This document shows, piece after piece, positions 20,263 to 29,454 of a DNA stretch of 36,903 nucleotides. The position numbers and the translations under genes were made by a program. This stretch comes from Chrysochromulina tobinii (Eukaryota; Haptophyta; Prymnesiales; Chrysochromulinaceae). How positions within the stretch are numbered: the first letter of the stretch is position 1; every line of letters starts with the position of its first letter. The notes beneath the pieces are model-generated. The model was not told the origin of the DNA, did no database searches, and saw only the letters and a list, made by a program, of their open reading frames with translations. Location: contig JWZX01002771.1 in the NCBI GenBank assembly GCA_001275005.1, forward strand, positions 1 through 36,903, read 5' to 3'.

Positions 20263-23082
20263 ATGGCGGACGCCGAACGCCGATTGTCAGAAGACTCAAC
20301 GGAGAAGGCTGAGCCAGAAGGTGGAGAGCCTAGCCCTCCGCCACCCCCCGAGCCCTCGCCACCTGAGCCATCTCCGCCTCCGCCCTCTCCATCCCCAAAC
20401 CCGCCAGAGCCATCTCCACCGCCTCCCTCTCCCGAGCCATCGCCACCACCGCCCTCTCCGCTACCGCCCGAGCCATCACCACCACCGCCCTCCCCGGGTC
20501 TGCCGCCCTCGCCGCCGCCGCCCTCTCCGCACCCATTGCCGCCGCCCTCTCTGCCGCCGCCGCCGCCCTCTCTGCCGCCAAACCATTTCATGCTGTTTGC
20601 CACGCACGTTGTGAGCCACTGGACCGAGTACTTGGTGCCCATCATCTGCGCGATCATCGTGCTCCTCGGCCTCTGCTTGCTGATTTTCATCACCTGCTAC
20701 CGCTGCAGCAAGAGCAAGAGTACACAAGGCTATCAGCAGCTCAAGGACAAACAAAAGAGTAGGGCTGAGGCGTTGGCCGAGACTGAGCGGCAGCGGAAGT
20801 TGGCGGCTCAGCGCGAGAAAGCGGAGCGGGCGGCGATTGACATGAAGCTCAACGCCGCGCGCGAGGGGCGCGACAAGCAGCGCGAGAGAGCGAAGCAGGC
20901 GGCGGCAGCAAGGGAGGGAGCAAAGGCGGCGGCGGCAGCGGCGCGGGCGAGCCGCTCGCTGAGCGCCGCCGAGTTGAAGAAGCTGGACGAGGAGGCGGCC
21001 GCGGCCGAAGCGGCGTACAAGATCGAGATGGCGCGCCAGGCCGAGATGGTGGCCAAGGCAGAGGCGATCAAGGAAGAGGCGATCGAGGCTTATCGGCGCG
21101 CCGCGGTCGTCCGGATTCAGCGACAGTGCAAGGCGAGGCGCGAGAGAGAGGACTATTTTCACGAGCTGGAGGAGGGCAGCATCGGCACGAACCACAGCCC
21201 GGTCAAGCCGCCCATCCCCCCTTTCAAGGCACTGAAGGCGGGTCCTGACGGGGTGCTCCGCGTCATGACGCCCGGCATGGCGCCCGGTGGCTCCCCGCGG
21301 CTGCACTCGCCCATGAAGGAGAAATCGGCCTTCGGTGACGACGCTCCGCCGCCCCCGCCGCCGAAGGCCGAGGGGATGTCGAATGCGTACGGTGTGTACG
21401 GAGTCGCCAAGGCGCCCAGGCTGCCCACGGTCAACACCCCTGGTGCGAACCCGTCCCCGAGCAAATCACCGTCCCCGACGGAGCGGCATAAGGTGGGCAC
21501 GTGGTTGCAGCAACGCCTGCCGTCGCCCATGCGTGCTGGCGCGGCGATCACAAACATCTTCGGCGGCTTTTCGGGCAGGCCGGAGCTCCAGCCTGGGCCG
21601 GCCAAGGCGCACGCGGACGCGCTGCTCGCCGCAGAGACCGAAGGTATGCCCATGCCGCGCTTCCCCGGCCAGGCGCGCGCCTTCAAGATCTCGGAGCGCA
21701 TCGAAGTGAAAGCCGCGGAGGTCGCCGCCGCCGCAGCGGTAATTGAGTCGAAAAAGGGCTCGCCCAAGGCCATCCGGGCGCCCAAGATGACCACGAGCAA
21801 GTGGCGAGGTGATGGCAAGGAGCCCGCCCCCAGCTCGCCGGCGCCGGCTCCGGCAGATCACGAGGCACCTCCGACGCCATATGGGGAACTGTTCAAGGGC
21901 ATGGAACGGAAGAGTGCCGAATCGCTCCCCGACTTCATCCGTCGAGCTCTTGTCGAGAAGCAGATCGAGCTCATCGAGCTCATGCGCAGCCTCGACACCG
22001 ACGGCTCGGGCCACATCACTGCCTTCGAGTTCATCCATGTCGTGAGCAATGCCGGTCTCACCGTACCGCCTCGTGAGGTGGGCAACGTGTTCCGTGCGCT
22101 CGATACTGATGCCTCCGGCTCGCTGAGCTACGAGGAGCTCAGCCGTCTACTCGGCCGGAGCCTCATCGTCGCGCCGAGCATTTCGGGGGGCAGAGCGTCG
22201 AACGCAGTCCCGCTGAGGAAGGTCGACTCCGTCGTCAAGTCAGAGGCCAACATCTTCGGCGGATTCAAAGTCACTGTAGGTGAGGGCGCCGAGCCAGTGC
22301 CCAACCAGATCCGCACCGCCCTCAACGAGCGTCACGCTCGCGTCGTCGACCTGTTCAAGCAGATGGACGATGATGGCTCGGGGCATATCTCGTGCGCCGA
22401 GTTCATCAAGGCGTTGGAGGAGTTCGGGCTGCAGGCGCCGTACGAGACGATGAGCGCCGTCTTCGCCTCCTTCGACATTGATGGCTCCGGGTCGATCGAG
22501 TACAAGGAGCTCGAGCAGCTCCTCATTAAGAGTTTCGTCAAGGCACCGACGCTCGCGCCCATGCCGATCCAGGCGCACAACAAGTACATGCTGCGCACGG
22601 GCAAGGTCAAGCGACAGGATCATCAGATCTTCCGCGGTTTTGTCTTCGAGTCTGGGCCGGACGCGGACTCGATCCCCACACAGCTACGCCAGGCGATCGA
22701 GGATCGTCACGCGCGCATCATCGACCTCTTCCATCAGATCGACGCCGATGGCAGCGGCGCGATCGATGCCGTCGAGTTCACCACCGGCATGGAGCAGTTT
22801 GGCCTCAAGGACGTGCCCGCAAACCACCTGAGTGCCGTCTTCCAGTCCCTCGACCTCGACGGCAGCGGGTCGATCGAGCTGAATGAACTCGAGAGAGCGA
22901 TCAAGAGGTCGAAGCTGGAGCAGCCGACCATCGAGACGCTCAACTGGCGCGAGCACAACGCAGTGCAGGCTGGTGCGGCGCTGGTGTCGAAGGCCAAGGA
23001 CTTACCTGCGCCGAAGTCCGGTGCCATCGTGAAGGCCAAGGACTCGGCTACGAGGAAGGAGTCGCCAAGGAAAAAAGGCTAG
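20263..23082 (+). CDS. Proline-rich single-pass membrane protein with IQ motif and six EF-hands
   Basis: Single exon, 939 residues. After an acidic start, about 25-105 is an extensin-like proline-rich region (repeats of SPPPPSP, EPSPPPP). A hydrophobic segment at about 122-147 (PIICAIIVLLGLCLLIFI) is followed by CYRCSKSKS, indicating a cytosolic C-terminal side. Next comes a Lys/Glu/Ala coiled coil, an IQ-like motif at about 280-298 (AAVVRIQRQCKARRER), a Pro-rich linker, then three modules of about 110 residues, each with two EF-hands (LDTDGSGHITAFE, LDTDASGSLSYEE, MDDDGSGHISCAE, FDIDGSGSIEYKE, IDADGSGAIDAVE, LDLDGSGSIELNE). All six loops have the acidic position 12. The modules are introduced by (N/Q)IFxGF and a P-x-Q-(I/L)-R-x-A...RHAR segment. 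It probably links a wall or matrix-facing domain to calcium sensing. Confidence 0.8.
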   Translation: MADAERRLSEDSTEKAEPEGGEPSPPPPPEPSPPEPSPPPPSPSPNPPEPSPPPPSPEPSPPPPSPLPPEPSPPPPSPGLPPSPPPPSPHPLPPPSLPPPPPSLPPNHFMLFATHVVSHWTEYLVPIICAIIVLLGLCLLIFITCYRCSKSKSTQGYQQLKDKQKSRAEALAETERQRKLAAQREKAERAAIDMKLNAAREGRDKQRERAKQAAAAREGAKAAAAAARASRSLSAAELKKLDEEAAAAEAAYKIEMARQAEMVAKAEAIKEEAIEAYRRAAVVRIQRQCKARREREDYFHELEEGSIGTNHSPVKPPIPPFKALKAGPDGVLRVMTPGMAPGGSPRLHSPMKEKSAFGDDAPPPPPPKAEGMSNAYGVYGVAKAPRLPTVNTPGANPSPSKSPSPTERHKVGTWLQQRLPSPMRAGAAITNIFGGFSGRPELQPGPAKAHADALLAAETEGMPMPRFPGQARAFKISERIEVKAAEVAAAAAVIESKKGSPKAIRAPKMTTSKWRGDGKEPAPSSPAPAPADHEAPPTPYGELFKGMERKSAESLPDFIRRALVEKQIELIELMRSLDTDGSGHITAFEFIHVVSNAGLTVPPREVGNVFRALDTDASGSLSYEELSRLLGRSLIVAPSISGGRASNAVPLRKVDSVVKSEANIFGGFKVTVGEGAEPVPNQIRTALNERHARVVDLFKQMDDDGSGHISCAEFIKALEEFGLQAPYETMSAVFASFDIDGSGSIEYKELEQLLIKSFVKAPTLAPMPIQAHNKYMLRTGKVKRQDHQIFRGFVFESGPDADSIPTQLRQAIEDRHARIIDLFHQIDADGSGAIDAVEFTTGMEQFGLKDVPANHLSAVFQSLDLDGSGSIELNELERAIKRSKLEQPTIETLNWREHNAVQAGAALVSKAKDLPAPKSGAIVKAKDSATRKESPRKKG

Positions 23083-24135
23083 CCGCCGCCGGCAAAGAAG
23101 CAATGAGGGAGGCGGCGGTAAGACGAGCTGCCATGGTGGCCTGCCCTGTTGGTGCACGGGCATCTCAGACCCATGCGCGCGAAGAGCGGCGTGGCGTCTG
23201 TGCGGTTGACGTGCAATAGTGATTTGGAGGATGTGTTCTCGTGATCAGTGCGTGCAACGTGGGACACACGATGCGATCGTGCATGTTGGGCCGTATATGT
23301 GGGTTGGGCCGTATGTGCGTCCGGTCTTAGTTGCGCCGGTTTCATTCACGGTGCTTGTGCCGCGTGTGCGGGCGCGCGGCCGGTCTGAAAGGCGCGAGCC
23401 TGTGTGCGACTGTGCGTGCGAACGACGTGACGCCCGGGTCGCCGTCGGCGGTATACCGTATAACCTAATACCTATACCGTCGTAAGCGCAAGCCGCAACG
23501 GGCGGCAACGACGCGTTACACGTTACACGCGCCATGGCGAGCTCCCGCGGCATTCCGTAAATAACTACATTCCCCGTTCTCCTTCAATCGTCTCCGAATC
23601 CCTTATTACGCGAGACCGGTCACCGGAAGACGCGTGCGAAACTTTGAGCGTTGAGCGTTCGGGGGTTCGGTGTCGTTTCCGCCGCGTCGGTTCGCGTAGA
23701 CTCAAGACGCTGGCTTACTTCGAGGCTGACTGCTTTTCGTTTTCGTTATACTTTTTCTGTTATCGGTTGTGCAGGATGCGAGTCGACAGTCGCCCCGTAG
23801 CCCCTACGCCCTGGCTTTCGACGCGTTAGTACGTCGGTCGCCGATTACGCAGGCACGGCATTCGCAGGTCGCAGCGGCCCCAGCGCGCCCCGGGGCGGGT
23901 CGGCGGGAGCGAAGCGGAGAACGCAAGCGAATCGCCATCCGATCCGATCCACGAACGAGAAGCGTCTTCTCGCTCGAGGTCCTCTCGGCACGGCAGTTGG
24001 CACGGCGGCATGTGCACTGCGAACTGCGATGCGATGATCATGCATCATGATGCGAATGTATCGGCGCGCTCGCGCCGGTCGAGTCGGGGGGGGCGCGGTC
24101 CGACCGCGTCAAGGTTGGAACTCCATGTGGAACAC
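23083..24135. other. Convergent intergenic region, no gene seen
   Basis: About 1 kb between the stop codons of the EF-hand gene and the methyltransferase gene. Frames are short and lack recognisable domains. It presumably holds both 3' UTRs. No tRNA or other RNA gene was recognised. Confidence 0.4.
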
Positions 24136-25014
24136 TCACTCATGCAAATATTGCATCAACACGAGGCTAGGGGCGCGCCTACCGGTGCGCTTGTTACGTT
24201 GGTTCAGCCACTGGGCATGGTACACAGACCATTGTCCCTGCGGCAGCGCCGCCGCGTGCTCCAGCACCACTGCTTCCTCCTCCATGCCCTCAGTGTGGCC
24301 TGGGTACAGCGTGACGCTCACGGCTCCGCCGACAGTGACCACACGCTGCGCCGCCTCAAGCGCAGGAATCGTGGTCGCTGTCGTGGTGACGATGGCCTTA
24401 TCTCCACCGGGCAGGTAGCCCAAGTTGAACACGACCAACCTCGCGCATCGCCCGCTCATCGCATCGAGCAGCTGGGCATGGCATCCGCGCTGCCACCGCA
24501 CAGCGAGGTTGCTGCTGCTGCTCGCGTGGTAAGCGTCCCACGCAGGGTAGCTGCTGCTGCCCCCAGACGACTCACACGCGTTCCCTTCGCCTTCGGCAAC
24601 CACCAACTTCCAGCCTTCAGACTCGAGGTGCTCCCGCATCCGCGCTTGTGCCCTCTCAATCGCCAAGTGCTGCACATCGAGGCAGATCAAGGTACCGCCT
24701 CCGACGCGCCCCAGAGCGCTTGCGAGAAAAGTGGCGTCGTGGCCATTGCCAAGCGTAGCGTCCACGACGGTATCGCCTGCTACGAGCGCAGCGGCCCAAT
24801 AGCGGTGGCCAAGGTCATTATGTGGGTGCATGAGGAATGCCTCCGCCGGCACTGGATGGCCGTCAAAGGTTCTATCAGCTGCGATCGGATGCTCCAAGAG
24901 CATATGCGGCAAACCTGATCGCCTTGACCACGTGCGTATCAGCCGGCCCAGTCGCCGCGCCGCGACGGTGCCGAGAAGCAACAGGAAGAGGCTGACTCGC
25001 ACCTTCGCCAACAT
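24136..25014 (-). CDS. MnmM-like (YtqB family) SAM-dependent tRNA methyltransferase
   Basis: Single exon, 292 residues. The core matches the PF06962 family, whose bacterial member MnmM (YtqB) methylates the 5-aminomethyl group of tRNA wobble uridine. Visible blocks are HRYWAAALVAGDTVVDATLGNGHDATFLA (motif I with the D-A-T-x-G-N-G-H-D signature), ICLDVQHLAIERAQ, VVFNLGYLPGGDK and VTLYPGHTEGMEEE. The first 19 residues (MLAKVRVSLFLLLLGTVAA) look like a signal peptide, followed by an Arg-rich stretch (RRLGRLIRTWSRR), which would fit a bipartite leader to a secondary plastid. An insertion rich in Ser and Gly at about 145-160 is not typical. A role in plastid tRNA modification is inferred from family and leader. 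Confidence 0.8.
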   Translation of the reverse strand: MLAKVRVSLFLLLLGTVAARRLGRLIRTWSRRSGLPHMLLEHPIAADRTFDGHPVPAEAFLMHPHNDLGHRYWAAALVAGDTVVDATLGNGHDATFLASALGRVGGGTLICLDVQHLAIERAQARMREHLESEGWKLVVAEGEGNACESSGGSSSYPAWDAYHASSSSNLAVRWQRGCHAQLLDAMSGRCARLVVFNLGYLPGGDKAIVTTTATTIPALEAAQRVVTVGGAVSVTLYPGHTEGMEEEAVVLEHAAALPQGQWSVYHAQWLNQRNKRTGRRAPSLVLMQYLHE

Positions 25015-25902
25015 TTCTGTTCAACTCACTTGTGGGCTCAAAAAGAAAGACATGGAAAGAGTGTGAACGTTAACACGACAGACGCGACAGCCGGTGCTAC
25101 CGGTACGGCACTGCGTTTAAGAAATATGTGAAGACAAATTAATGTAAAGCAAGTCAAATCCAATCTGCGATCGGGAGGGCAGAACCCGGCACCGCTGGGC
25201 GCCCCGACGGTGTCACTACCCCCACCCTCCTAGCCTCCGTATGCCCGACGCACGGGCGCCGGGCCTCCCGGGACCCCGCGACCGGTGGCGACATGCATGG
25301 TCCCGCGCCGCGCCGTGTGGCGAGACACCAAGCGATGACAGCACTTCGCGGAGCCCGCACCCCACACAGTCACAGCCAGCGCGCAGCGCGTCGCCTGACT
25401 CACAGAGTCAACAGACATGAGACAACCCGACAATCGCAAGCCCGAGTCACGATGACACGATCTCGGAATATGCGGACGTGGGGCACATACACAGGATTCG
25501 GGCGTCGACCTTTTGAGGAATCCAATTCCTTGGCCTCCTTGCAACCTTGGCCTGCGTGTCACGGCCCGCCTCGTGCACGGCACCGTACATGTACTCATGT
25601 AGGGTCCCTGCCGTGTCGCCGCCAAACCGAACCGAACTGGGAACTGGGTCGGCTCAACCACCATGCTCTACCATGCTCCATGCTTCCATGCTGAGAGACC
25701 CCCCAAACCTATCGCCGACGCCCGGCCCGTGCCGCGAGAGGTTGAGGGCCACCGAGAAGAGCCTCTCAATCTCTACCCTAACCCCAACCCCAAACCCCCA
25801 GACCCCAACCCCGAACCCGAACCCGAACGCCGCTCTCATCCAAGCTCTGATAGGCCGCCCGTGCCACCTTGGATGGAGCGCCATGTTTGCAGGCATGCAC
25901 GC
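25015..25902. other. Intergenic, upstream of the methyltransferase; telomere-like array
   Basis: About 890 bp between the start of the MnmM-like gene and the 3' end of the sterol methyltransferase gene. The only notable element is a degenerate CCCTAA/CCCCAA/CCCGAA array at about 25774-25831. Short frames on both strands have no recognisable content. Confidence 0.4.
25774..25831 (+). repeat. Degenerate telomere-like hexamer array
   Basis: Reads CTACCCTAACCCCAACCCCA, then CCCCAGACC, CCAACCCCGAA and CCCGAACCCGAA units: a six-base (CCCNAA)n pattern with varying fourth base. It resembles an interstitial telomeric tract but most units are not exact CCCTAA. Confidence 0.6.
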
Positions 25903-27105
25903 CTACAGTGGCTTGCGGCCGATGACCACGTACATTGGGGTGAAAGTACCCATCTCGCCGCCGGCGACGAGCCCAAGCTGTGCCTGTCGGAGCATCTCGC
26001 GAACCTTGCCCGAACCCCTGGGCGCAATGCCCACGAATTCCATGAAGTTGAGGACGATGTTCATCATGAAGGTGCCCCAATAGGTGAACTGCAGACGGAA
26101 GAGGCCCTCGCGTGACGCGAGGTTGTAGCTCGCGGTGAGGATCTTGTACCACGGCTCGCCGCCAGGGTTGGGGTCCAGCGCAGCGTCGCGGCTCTCAATG
26201 ATCTCGAATCCCGCGCGCTTCAGAGCCGCGTCGCAGCTCGTCGTCAGGGTGAGGCCGGGCAAGCCGTCGCCTTCCTCAATCTTCTTCTTGGACCAGACGT
26301 GGCGCTCGTTGAGAGGGTCGTGCTTCTCCGTCAGGCACCACTCGTACGAAGCAAAGTAACCGCCCGGTTTGAGCACGCGGAAGACCTCTGAGTACACATC
26401 CACCCGGTCGGGCGAGTGGCAGCAAGCCTCGATCGAGTAGCAGCTGTTGAAGGTGGCCTCAGCGAATGGCAGCTTGTGGAAGTCGGCTTGCACGAGCCGA
26501 CACCTATCGTCCAGGTGCGCCTCCTGGCACAGGCGGTTGCCGCGGTCAACCTGGTACTGGTTGAGCGTCACGCCGGTGACCTTTGCGCTGGTGAAGCGGC
26601 CGATGTTGCGCAGCGGGCCGCCGATGCCGCAGCCGCAGTCGAGCACGTGATCGGACGGCTTGATGCCCAAGCGCATCGCGAGGTAGTACTCGTGGCGCGC
26701 AATCGACATTCCGAAGTCCTCGCCCTGCAGTCGCTCGGCAAAGTGGAAACTCTGGCCCCAGCCCCACTCGTAGAAGTCTGTTGCGAGGTTGTAGTATGAG
26801 TTGACCAGGTCGACATATGCCGCGTTGCGTCCCTCAACACTCGTCTTCTTGTCATCGTGCAGCGCATTGTACTTGTCAATGTCGTGGCTGCCCTTGCCCG
26901 AGACCTGTCCGCTCTTGCCGCTCGTCCAACTGTCTAAGATCTGCGAGACGCGCCCGGAGAACGTCTGACGCACCGCCCTGCAGAGAGATTTGGTGGAGGC
27001 GGTGTCGGCGAGCGTGTCAGAGACAATGCGGGTCCAACGGTGCGTGATGCTGCACGTCGTCGAGCGCGCGCGCGCGCGGGGCGGGGCAGAAGGCTCTGCA
27101 CACAT
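25903..27105 (-). CDS. SMT1: Sterol 24-C-methyltransferase
   Basis: Single exon, 400 residues from the ATG at 27105; the frame is open upstream to a GTG at 27183 with no ATG. The enzyme transfers methyl from S-adenosylmethionine to C-24 of the sterol side chain. Signature blocks in order: YYNLATDFYEWGWGQSFHFA (substrate-binding region I of SMTs), HEYYLAMRLGIKPSDHVLDC, CGIGGPLRNIGRF (SAM motif I), VTGVTLNQYQVDR, YSIEACCHSPDR, VFRVLKPGGYFASYEWCLTE, and the C-terminal Sterol_MT_C domain (FTYWGTFMMNIVLNFMEFVG). Motif I reads D-C-G-C-G rather than the common D-V-G-C-G. The first 60 residues are Arg/Ser/Thr-rich and not conserved. It acts in sterol synthesis at the ER and would make 24-methyl sterols, consistent with an alga. 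Confidence 0.93.
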   Translation of the reverse strand: MCAEPSAPPRARARSTTCSITHRWTRIVSDTLADTASTKSLCRAVRQTFSGRVSQILDSWTSGKSGQVSGKGSHDIDKYNALHDDKKTSVEGRNAAYVDLVNSYYNLATDFYEWGWGQSFHFAERLQGEDFGMSIARHEYYLAMRLGIKPSDHVLDCGCGIGGPLRNIGRFTSAKVTGVTLNQYQVDRGNRLCQEAHLDDRCRLVQADFHKLPFAEATFNSCYSIEACCHSPDRVDVYSEVFRVLKPGGYFASYEWCLTEKHDPLNERHVWSKKKIEEGDGLPGLTLTTSCDAALKRAGFEIIESRDAALDPNPGGEPWYKILTASYNLASREGLFRLQFTYWGTFMMNIVLNFMEFVGIAPRGSGKVREMLRQAQLGLVAGGEMGTFTPMYVVIGRKPL

Positions 27106-27349
27106 AGATGCCGAGTGTCGAGATCTTCGGGTTACGCATCTGGACGTCCGCTTCCGGTAAAGATTCTCGTCCGGAAATTGCACCCGCGTTTGGGGTGGAC
27201 ACCGCGTTCCAGTGCTCCGAAATGTTTACCTCAAAGCAAACTGCGGTTGGGGCGTCCAAACACACGAGTGACGCACACGAGAAACCTCAGTGCATCAGAC
27301 GCACGCACATACGTGATACGTCTCCTCAGACGCGGGTCACTTCACCTGT

Positions 27350-28237
27350 TCACAGGTAGCCGAGGCCTGCCGCACTTCGCAACCGTTCATAGAGAGGGAA
27401 GGTGATGACGAAATGCGGCCCGAGGCGCAGGAATGTGGCAAACGCGCCGCGCCAGAGCGAAAACACGCCTTCCCTTCCACAGGTCTTGGCCAAACAGTCG
27501 TACACACCTGCGTACGCGCCGACGCGGTCGCCCATGACGCGAGTCTTGAGCATGTCGGCGGGCGCCGTGACGAGCGTCGCGCACACTGCCGATACTTGGG
27601 AGCAGAAGATGTGCAACCCAAGCCCGTCGGGTACTGGTAGCTGATCACGTAGCAGATGCTTGCTGTGATCGTACGAGGCTAGCTGCGAGGCGGCCATCAG
27701 CATGCCTCGCGCCACACTCGGCGTCGCGCCTCGCATAGCGATTCCCTCGGCGGCCACAGCACGCAGCCCGGCGACAGTGCTGGGCCACGTCGGCGGATGG
27801 CCGGCACGCAGCCCGGTTGTGTATCGCCCGTCCGCTCCGACTGCTCCAGCCTCTGCCATGAAGCTAACCTTGACCACATCAATCGGATTGCTGATGACAG
27901 ACCCGAGACCACCCGTGACCGCACCGGCGATGATCTTGCCGCCCAGGCCGTTATCGACTCCCAAAACTTGCTTGATGTAAGGGTATAGCCCCATGCGAGT
28001 CGTGGAGTATAAGGCCTCTCGCAACAGCGTGGCAGCCAGCGCTGTCGTCCAAAGTGAAGCGATGCCCTGCTCTGCGCTGATCTTCCGTGCACAGTCGCCG
28101 ACGCCGCGATAAAGTGCCGCACCGCCCGGCGATTGAAGGCGCAGTTTGACTACATCGGACGGATTGAGCAGCGCGGTGCTCAGGCCATTGGCCACGCCCG
28201 CGCACCCCATGTCGAGGACAATGTTGCCGATACCCAT
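27350..28237 (-). CDS. Mitochondrial carrier (SLC25) of the UCP/dicarboxylate group
   Basis: Single exon, 295 residues from the ATG at 28237, a normal length for the family; a longer frame begins at a GTG only. Three Solcar repeats carry the P-x-D-x-x-K signatures NPSDVVKLRLQ, NPIDVVKVSFM and APADMLKTRVM. Each is preceded by small-residue helices (GCAGVANGLSTALL, GAVTGGLGSVIS, CSQVSAVCATLVT) and followed by matrix helix and even-helix motifs (GIASLWTTALAATLLREALY, GVFSLWRGAFATFLRLGP). RMGLYPYIKQVLG is typical of the UCP, dicarboxylate and oxoglutarate carriers, which exchange small metabolites across the inner membrane. The exact substrate cannot be read from the sequence. Confidence 0.88.
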   Translation of the reverse strand: MGIGNIVLDMGCAGVANGLSTALLNPSDVVKLRLQSPGGAALYRGVGDCARKISAEQGIASLWTTALAATLLREALYSTTRMGLYPYIKQVLGVDNGLGGKIIAGAVTGGLGSVISNPIDVVKVSFMAEAGAVGADGRYTTGLRAGHPPTWPSTVAGLRAVAAEGIAMRGATPSVARGMLMAASQLASYDHSKHLLRDQLPVPDGLGLHIFCSQVSAVCATLVTAPADMLKTRVMGDRVGAYAGVYDCLAKTCGREGVFSLWRGAFATFLRLGPHFVITFPLYERLRSAAGLGYL

Positions 28238-28260
28238 TCGCTGCTCAGTACCGTGCACTC

Positions 28261-28280
28261 CAGTCAGTCAGTCAGTCAGT
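28261..28280 (+). repeat. CAGT tetranucleotide microsatellite
   Basis: Five exact CAGT units, 24-43 bp upstream of the carrier gene's start codon (in its 5' region on the minus strand). Confidence 0.9.
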
Positions 28281-28695
28281 TATGTCGCGGCCACACCCGC
28301 GCTCACCACACCTGCTTACTCCCCCAATGCGCATCGGACTCATGCCTCGGCCCTGTGGTGCTGCTGCCCAAGAGTTCGAGGAAAAAGAGCTCGAAACGGC
28401 GCCCTAACAGAATCGAAGCCGTCAATCCGTCGGGGAGTTGGGTAGGAGGGATAAGGTTGGTGTAGGTCCTAGATTCATGTACAGCTTTGTAAAATGTCGG
28501 ACGCGATGTGAACGAGATATTCACCGAGAATAATCGAGAATCCGAGATACCGTTACAGTTGAGATATGGGAGATTCAAACGAGTAATTGTTCTATCCGGC
28601 TTTGTAAACTGTCGGTAGGAGACTGCAGACTGCAGTGGTTAACTTGCAAGTTTCTTAGCTGTGAACATGGCTGTGAATCGAATCTCGCTTACCCG

Positions 28696-28727
28696 AAGTC
28701 AAGTCAAGTCGTGACTTGACTTGACTT
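28696..28727. repeat. Perfect 15-bp inverted repeat with 2-nt spacer
   Basis: AAGTCAAGTCAAGTC, then GT, then GACTTGACTTGACTT. Each arm is three AAGTC units. The strand composition makes it a hairpin or cruciform on either strand; there is no U-tract to suggest a terminator of the bacterial kind. Confidence 0.9.
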
Positions 28728-28939
28728 GAGGCATGCTGTCACATGCCGCAAGGCATTAGCAAGGCAAAGTTCTGAGCGCAAATTTGGCCAGGCTCTTATT
28801 CGCACTTATGGTATAGCGCGATAAGAGCCTCTGGGTGTGTTGCCATCTGTGTTGCGTGAAGTACAACAAACGCACAAACCACCACATGCGGTGAGGGGGT
28901 CATGGTCGCACAACTGTGGTCGCATCGCATGGTCCTTTG

Positions 28940-29422
28940 TCAGCCCATCCCCACCATTTCCGTCAGCCCAGCCCCACCGCCCGGGACACGAGCACCGTTG
29001 CTTCTCACCTCGAGACTCGCCGCCAGACCCCGACGCTCGGGGCTTGCCCATCGGTCACGCCTCTGCTCGCCGCGCGAGGCCTCACTCTGCGTCTCCGTCC
29101 ACGCCTCACTCCTTGGCACCGGAGTCGTGCCACTGCTGCCGCCGCCTGACGCCCTCGCCCTCGCCGCCAGTCCCCGCAGCGGCGGGCTAGCCCAACGCTC
29201 AGCGCTCGGGACGGCGCCCCGTTGTGTCGGTGGGCTGACCGCCCTCGTCGTCATCGCCGTCACTCTCGTCGGCGGCGGTGGTGTCGGCTGCCGCTGCGAA
29301 ACACCACGTTGCGCCGTCATCCGCTCCGCACTCCTCGTTGGCTTGGATGCCGTCGGCGGCGGCGCCGTAGGTACACTGTCTTGCACCGAGATGCGGTTTA
29401 GATTCCCGGCGCTGCTTGGCCT

Positions 29423-29454
<32 letters not shown>

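Larger units (their letters stand above)
28238..28939. other. Intergenic with a microsatellite and a perfect hairpin
   Basis: About 700 bp upstream of the carrier gene and downstream of the low-complexity gene. It contains (CAGT)5 at 28261-28280, close to the carrier start, and an inverted repeat at 28696-28727. No coding signal. Confidence 0.45.

Noticed and set aside
20330-20693. Glycine-rich minus-strand frame opposite the EF-hand gene
   Set aside because: It is the complement of the proline-rich repeat. The plus strand continues into a membrane helix and six EF-hands.
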